A DNA stretch of 64,000 bases. It comes from Sphaerisporangium dianthi (GTDB lineage: Bacteria > Actinomycetota > Actinomycetes > Streptosporangiales > Streptosporangiaceae). The stretch spans positions 186,001-250,000 of the forward strand of contig NZ_JBHSFP010000003.1 of NCBI RefSeq assembly GCF_042654065.1. The letters are read 5' to 3'. Position 1 is the stretch's first letter. Each line of letters begins with the position of its first letter. The notes beneath the pieces were generated by a model. It searched no databases, was not told the DNA's origin, and saw nothing but the letters and a program-made list of their open reading frames with translations. This document shows positions 60,435-64,000 of the stretch, piece after piece. Both the position numbers and the translations under genes were made by a program.

Positions 60435-61802
60435 ATGAACGTCACTCATGCGAGGGAGCAGGCGATCAGCTTCGCCGTCTGGGAGAGACCCCAGATGCGC
60501 CAGGCTCTGGCGGCGCGCGACATCGCGACCGTCTATCTGCTGCTCCAGCGCGTCGGAATCTCCCAGCGGCGCATCGCCGCGCTGACCGGGCAGTCGCAGT
60601 CGGAGATCTCCGAGATCCTCAACGGACGCCAGGTCATGGCCTACGACGTGCTGGTCCGCATCGCCGACGGGCTCGGCGTCCCGCGCGGCTACATGGGCCT
60701 GGCCTACGACGAGACCACGCAGGGGGGCGCCGACCCGGCGCTCGCCTGCCACGAGGACGACCTGGACGAGGACGAGCAGGTCCGCAGGCTGCTGGCCCAC
60801 GCCGCGCAGGTCACCATCGGCGCCGTCGCCGTCGTCGCCGACGACTGGCGCCGGCCGCTGGCCCGCGCCGACACCCCCGTGCCAGCGAAGATCGGGGACG
60901 CCGAGGTGGAGCAGGTGGAGACCGTCACCGAGTCGCTGCGCACGCTCGACTACCGCTACGGCGGGGGCGTCTGCCGGGACGCGGTCCTCGCACAGCTCAG
61001 CTGGTCGCAGCATCTGCTGCGGGCCACCTGCTCAGAGCGGGTCGGGCGCCGCCTGCACCGCGCGCTCGCCGACCAGCACAACCTCGCCGGGTGGACCTCC
61101 TTCGACGTCGGGCTGCACGGCCCGGCCAGGCGCCACCTGTCCCGTGCGCTCGAGCAGGCCAAGTACGCCGGAGACCCGTCGCTGGCGGCGAACATTTTGT
61201 ACCGCCTGGGGCGGGTCCATCTGCATCTCGGGCGGGTCGAGGACGCATTACGGTTCTTCCAGCTCGGCCAGATCTGCGCCCAGGACGCCAGCTGCGAGCT
61301 GACCGTCGCCATGCTCTGCGCCAACGAGGCGTGGGCGTACGCGCTGCTGGGCGACGAGAAGCTCGCCATGAAGTCCATCAGCCGGGCGAGCGACGAGTTC
61401 GACCGGGCCCACCGCGAGGCGGTGCCCGGCTGGGTGCGGTTCTTCACCGAGGTCGACCTGCAGGCGGCCAGCGGCATGACCCACGCGGGCCTGGCCGAGC
61501 TCGACCGCCGGCACCTGCCTCTGGCGGCCGAGCTGCTGGCCGGCAGCGTGCGAAGGCGCGAGGCCGACATGGCGCGCAGCAAGGTGTTCGAGCTGATCGG
61601 CCTGGCCACCGTCCGGCTGCTGCTCGGCGAGGTCGACGACGGCGTGGCCGACGGTCATGAGGCCGTCACCCTGGTCACCCAGATCAGGTCCGTGCGGACG
61701 ATCGACCGCCTCGCGCCGCTGGAGGCCGCGGCGGCGGGGCGGCCGAACAGCGCGGACGCCCGCGAGCTGCGCCGGCGCATCGCGGAGCTGCGGGCCGTAT
61801 GA
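60435..61802 (+). CDS. XRE-family regulator with TPR-like sensor region
   Basis: 455 aa, ATG at 60435 with GGAAGG upstream. N-terminal helix-turn-helix (LLLQRVGISQRRIAALTGQ, then QSEISEILNGRQVMAYDVLVRIADGLG) followed by about 330 residues of helical repeats (LSRALEQAKYAGDPSLAANILYRLGRVHLHLGRVEDALRFF), the layout of actinobacterial regulators that sense a small peptide or ligand through TPRs. It overlaps the next gene by four bases (ATGA), so the two proteins are made together. Confidence 0.88.
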   Translation: MNVTHAREQAISFAVWERPQMRQALAARDIATVYLLLQRVGISQRRIAALTGQSQSEISEILNGRQVMAYDVLVRIADGLGVPRGYMGLAYDETTQGGADPALACHEDDLDEDEQVRRLLAHAAQVTIGAVAVVADDWRRPLARADTPVPAKIGDAEVEQVETVTESLRTLDYRYGGGVCRDAVLAQLSWSQHLLRATCSERVGRRLHRALADQHNLAGWTSFDVGLHGPARRHLSRALEQAKYAGDPSLAANILYRLGRVHLHLGRVEDALRFFQLGQICAQDASCELTVAMLCANEAWAYALLGDEKLAMKSISRASDEFDRAHREAVPGWVRFFTEVDLQAASGMTHAGLAELDRRHLPLAAELLAGSVRRREADMARSKVFELIGLATVRLLLGEVDDGVADGHEAVTLVTQIRSVRTIDRLAPLEAAAAGRPNSADARELRRRIAELRAV

Positions 61803-62710
61803 GCGTCACCACCATCGGCCCGTCCGGCGGGCTCACCCGGGACAACCTCCACTTCCTGCTGGGCGCCCTGTGCGCCGAGACGGGCCTGGACCCCACGGGC
61901 GCCGAGCTGATCAAGTTCACCAACAACGCCGTCTTCCGGCTGCGCACGGCCCCGGTCGTGGTGCGCATCGCCGGGTCCACCGCCGCGCGCGACCGGGCCT
62001 CGCTGGTCGTGCGGGTCGCCCGCTGGCTGCAGGGCCACGACTTCCCCGCGGTGCGCCTGCTGCCGGGGTTCGAGCAGCCCTTCCTGCTGCACGGTCAGAT
62101 GATCACGCTGTGGAAGGAGGTCCCCTGCACCGGCCGCCGGCCGGACGGCGCCGACCTCGCCGTCCTGCTCAGGCGCCTGCACCGCCTGCCCGGCGCTCCG
62201 GACGAGCTGCCGCCGTGGCGGCCGATGCGCGAGGTCCGCCAGCGGCTGGACGAGCCAGAGGAACTGGGCGCCGCCGACCACGCCTTCCTGCTGCGCGAGT
62301 GCGACGAGGTGGAGGAACGGCTCGCGGGCCTGCGGTTCGCGCTGCCACCCGGCGTCATCCACGGGGACGCCTTCCTCGGCAACGTCATCGCGGGCCCGCG
62401 CGGTCCGGTGCTGTGCGACTTCGACGGCACCGGCGTCGGCCCGCGCGAGTGGGACCTGGCCCCGGTGGCGGTCGGCCGGCTGCGGCTGGACTACGCCACC
62501 GACGACCACGCCATGCTGGCCGAGCACTACGGCGTCGACGTCACCGAGTGGGAGGGCTTCCCGGTGCTGCGCCGCCTGCGCGAGCTCAAACTGGTCACCA
62601 GCGTTCTGCCCATCCTGCGCAGCAACCCTTCGATCCGCGCCCAGTGGGAGCACCGCATGCGCACCTTCCGCGCCCGCGACCTGACCACGAGGTGGCAGCC
62701 CTATCGCTGA
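61799..62710 (+). CDS. APH-fold phosphotransferase, coupled to the XRE regulator
   Basis: 303 aa, ATG at 61799 overlapping the XRE stop (ATGA). Kinase fold with the N-lobe FTNNAVFRLRTAPVVVRIAG, catalytic loop PPGVIHGDAFLGNVIAG near residue 183 and metal site VLCDFDGTGVGPREWDLAPVA near 205. Pairs of this kind (XRE-TPR regulator plus APH-fold kinase) recur in actinomycetes in my recollection; substrate unknown. Third APH-fold protein in this window. Confidence 0.85.
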   Translation: MSVTTIGPSGGLTRDNLHFLLGALCAETGLDPTGAELIKFTNNAVFRLRTAPVVVRIAGSTAARDRASLVVRVARWLQGHDFPAVRLLPGFEQPFLLHGQMITLWKEVPCTGRRPDGADLAVLLRRLHRLPGAPDELPPWRPMREVRQRLDEPEELGAADHAFLLRECDEVEERLAGLRFALPPGVIHGDAFLGNVIAGPRGPVLCDFDGTGVGPREWDLAPVAVGRLRLDYATDDHAMLAEHYGVDVTEWEGFPVLRRLRELKLVTSVLPILRSNPSIRAQWEHRMRTFRARDLTTRWQPYR

Positions 62711-62731
62711 CGCGGGGACGATCCCGGCGCG

Positions 62732-62747
62732 GCGGCGGCGCCGCCGC
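62732..62747 (+). terminator. GC-rich palindrome between the APH-fold and P450 genes
   Basis: GCGGCGGCGCCGCCGC, fully symmetric, 22 bp after the APH stop. Could end the XRE-APH transcript. Confidence 0.4.
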
Positions 62748-62767
62748 GGGCGTGCCAGGATAGGACC

Positions 62768-64000
62768 GTGACAACGGCGGTGGACACGGGCATCGACCTG
62801 GCGGACCTCGCGTTCTGGCGCCGGCCGCCGCACGAGCGCGAGCGCGACTTCGCGCGGCTGCGGAGCCTGCCGCACCCGGTGTTCTTCCCCGAGCGCCGGG
62901 TGCCCCTGCTGCGCTCGGGGAAGGGGTTCCACGCCCTGGTGCGGCATGCCGAGGTGGTGGAGGCCAGCCGCAACGCCAAGGTGTTCTCCAGCGAGCCGGC
63001 CGTGACCAACCCCGAGCCGCCCGGCTGGGTCAAGCACGTCTTCGGCGACTCGATGGTCAACCTCGACGACCCGCGCCACGCCCGCCTGCGCCGCATCGTG
63101 TCGCGCGCGTTCTCGCCGAAGATGCTGAGCGGCCTGAACGACGGCATCGCCAAGGTCGCCGAGCGCATCGTCGACGACGTCGTCAAGGAGGGCCCGCGCG
63201 ACTTCGTCTCGCAGGTCGCCGCCCGGCTGCCCATCCACGTCATCTGCGAGATGATGGGCATCCCCGACGGCATCCGGGCGAAGGTTCACGAGCACGTGGA
63301 CGTCTCCACGGCCTACACCGGCGTCCGCATGAGCCTGCCCCGCACGGTCGCCATGGCCGGGCGCAACATGGCGGCGCTGTTCGCCCTGCAGCGCATGGTG
63401 ATCAACCTCGGGCGTGAGCGCGAGCGCGAACCGTCGGACGACCTGGTGTCGGCGCTGGTCAACGCCAACGTCGACGGCGAGCGGCTGAGCCCGAAGGAGC
63501 TCGGCTCGTTCTTCACGCTCCTGCTCGTCGCCGGCAACGAGACCGCGCGCAACACCATGGCCCACGGCGTCAAGCTGCTCACCGACAACCCTGGCGAGCG
63601 AGAGCGGCTCGTCGGCGACTTCGACGGCCACATCGGCGGCGCCATCGAAGAGACCGTCCGCCATGTCTCGCCCATCATGCAGTTCAGGCGCACGGTCACC
63701 GAGGAGTACGAGATGCGCGGGGTGCGGTTCGCCCCGGGCGACAAGGTGGTGCTGTTCTACGGCTCCGCCAACCGTGACGAGGAGGTCTTCCAGGACCCCG
63801 GCCGGTACGACATCACCCGCAAGCCGAACCCGCACGTCGGCTTCGGCGGCCCGGGCCCGCACTTCTGCCTCGGCGCCAACCTCGCCCGCCAGGAAATCAA
63901 GATCATGTATCGCGAGCTGTTCACCCGGCTGCCCGGCATCCGCGCCGTGGGGGAGCCCGAGTTGTTGCTGTCCAACTTCGACAACAGCGTCCGCTCCCAG
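62768..64000 (+). CDS. Cytochrome P450, CYP124/125/142-like (3' end cut by window)
   Basis: 411 codons visible from the GTG at 62768; no stop before the window end. P450 marks: I-helix LLVAGNETARNTMAHG near residue 255, ExxR in AIEETVRHVSPIMQFRR near 296, and the heme loop HVGFGGPGPHFCLGANLARQE near 360 with the cysteine ligand. The text around MVNLDDPRHARLRRIVSRAF and the heme loop resemble CYP124/125/142, which oxidise branched lipids or sterol side chains. Substrate not certain. A CAGGAT six bases before the GTG suggests a leaderless mRNA. Confidence 0.9.
   Translation, partial: MTTAVDTGIDLADLAFWRRPPHERERDFARLRSLPHPVFFPERRVPLLRSGKGFHALVRHAEVVEASRNAKVFSSEPAVTNPEPPGWVKHVFGDSMVNLDDPRHARLRRIVSRAFSPKMLSGLNDGIAKVAERIVDDVVKEGPRDFVSQVAARLPIHVICEMMGIPDGIRAKVHEHVDVSTAYTGVRMSLPRTVAMAGRNMAALFALQRMVINLGREREREPSDDLVSALVNANVDGERLSPKELGSFFTLLLVAGNETARNTMAHGVKLLTDNPGERERLVGDFDGHIGGAIEETVRHVSPIMQFRRTVTEEYEMRGVRFAPGDKVVLFYGSANRDEEVFQDPGRYDITRKPNPHVGFGGPGPHFCLGANLARQEIKIMYRELFTRLPGIRAVGEPELLLSNFDNSVRSQ

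Overview
The window reads as chromosome from a high-GC actinomycete. Evidence: very high GC, strong G/C in third codon positions, many GTG starts, several starts that look leaderless, an F420-type LLM oxidoreductase, RsbW-like kinase and STAS proteins, an AlaX editing protein, adenosylcobalamin-dependent methylmalonyl-CoA mutase and a CYP124/125-like P450. A Streptosporangiales-type host (Nonomuraea/Actinomadura-like) is my inference, not a proven assignment. I found no rRNA, tRNA, CRISPR array, insertion sequence or prophage. About 54 genes are supported; both window edges cut a gene.

Layout. 0-6.4 kb: branched-chain amino acid ABC transporter operon on the minus strand (livF, livG, livH, livM, binding protein), divergent from a PucR/CdaR-type regulator. 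6.5-12.4 kb: a DUF6493-like protein, a PAP2 phosphatase, a STAS anti-anti-sigma factor, PPK2 and an RsbW-like kinase. 12.5-17.1 kb: a LuxR-type regulator divergent from an oligopeptide binding protein and two permeases with no ATPase. 17.4-30.4 kb: a very large secreted subtilisin, a DUF4166 protein, an AlaX-type editing protein, an APH-fold kinase, an acyltransferase, a lipoprotein, an XRE regulator, a fasciclin protein, a broken gene and a SnoaL-like exported protein. 30.7-35.1 kb: a three-peptidase operon (C39-like, S9, M20). 35.2-38.1 kb: a MerB-like protein, a DUF5925 AAA ATPase and a PGRP-type amidase. 38.2-43.3 kb: mutA-mutB-meaB. 43.4-49.1 kb: a serine hydrolase, an unknown small protein, a PAP2/diacylglycerol-kinase fusion, a collagen-like protein and a zinc-ribbon protein. 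49.2-57.6 kb: an APH-fold kinase, an LLM oxidoreductase, two HAD phosphatases, a DinB-like protein, arfB, an alpha/beta hydrolase, a GlsB-like membrane protein, phoD with candidate PHO boxes and a broken marR. 57.7-64 kb: an FG-GAP protein, a second RsbW-like protein, an XRE regulator coupled to an APH-fold kinase, and a P450 cut by the window end.

The strongest new signal is a 22-bp sequence, identical at 13505-13526 and (inverted) at 35089-35110. One copy lies between the LuxR regulator and the oligopeptide transporter, the other just upstream of the C39-S9-M20 operon 21 kb away. I propose one peptide uptake and degradation regulon run by that LuxR protein. Other notable signals are a 44-bp tandem duplication that places two copies of an 18-bp operator-like palindrome and a 15-codon coupling ORF between livF and livG; a 15-bp coding minisatellite with a shared core in two unrelated genes; and a collagen-like protein with fifteen 9-bp repeats and a cysteine-rich tail.
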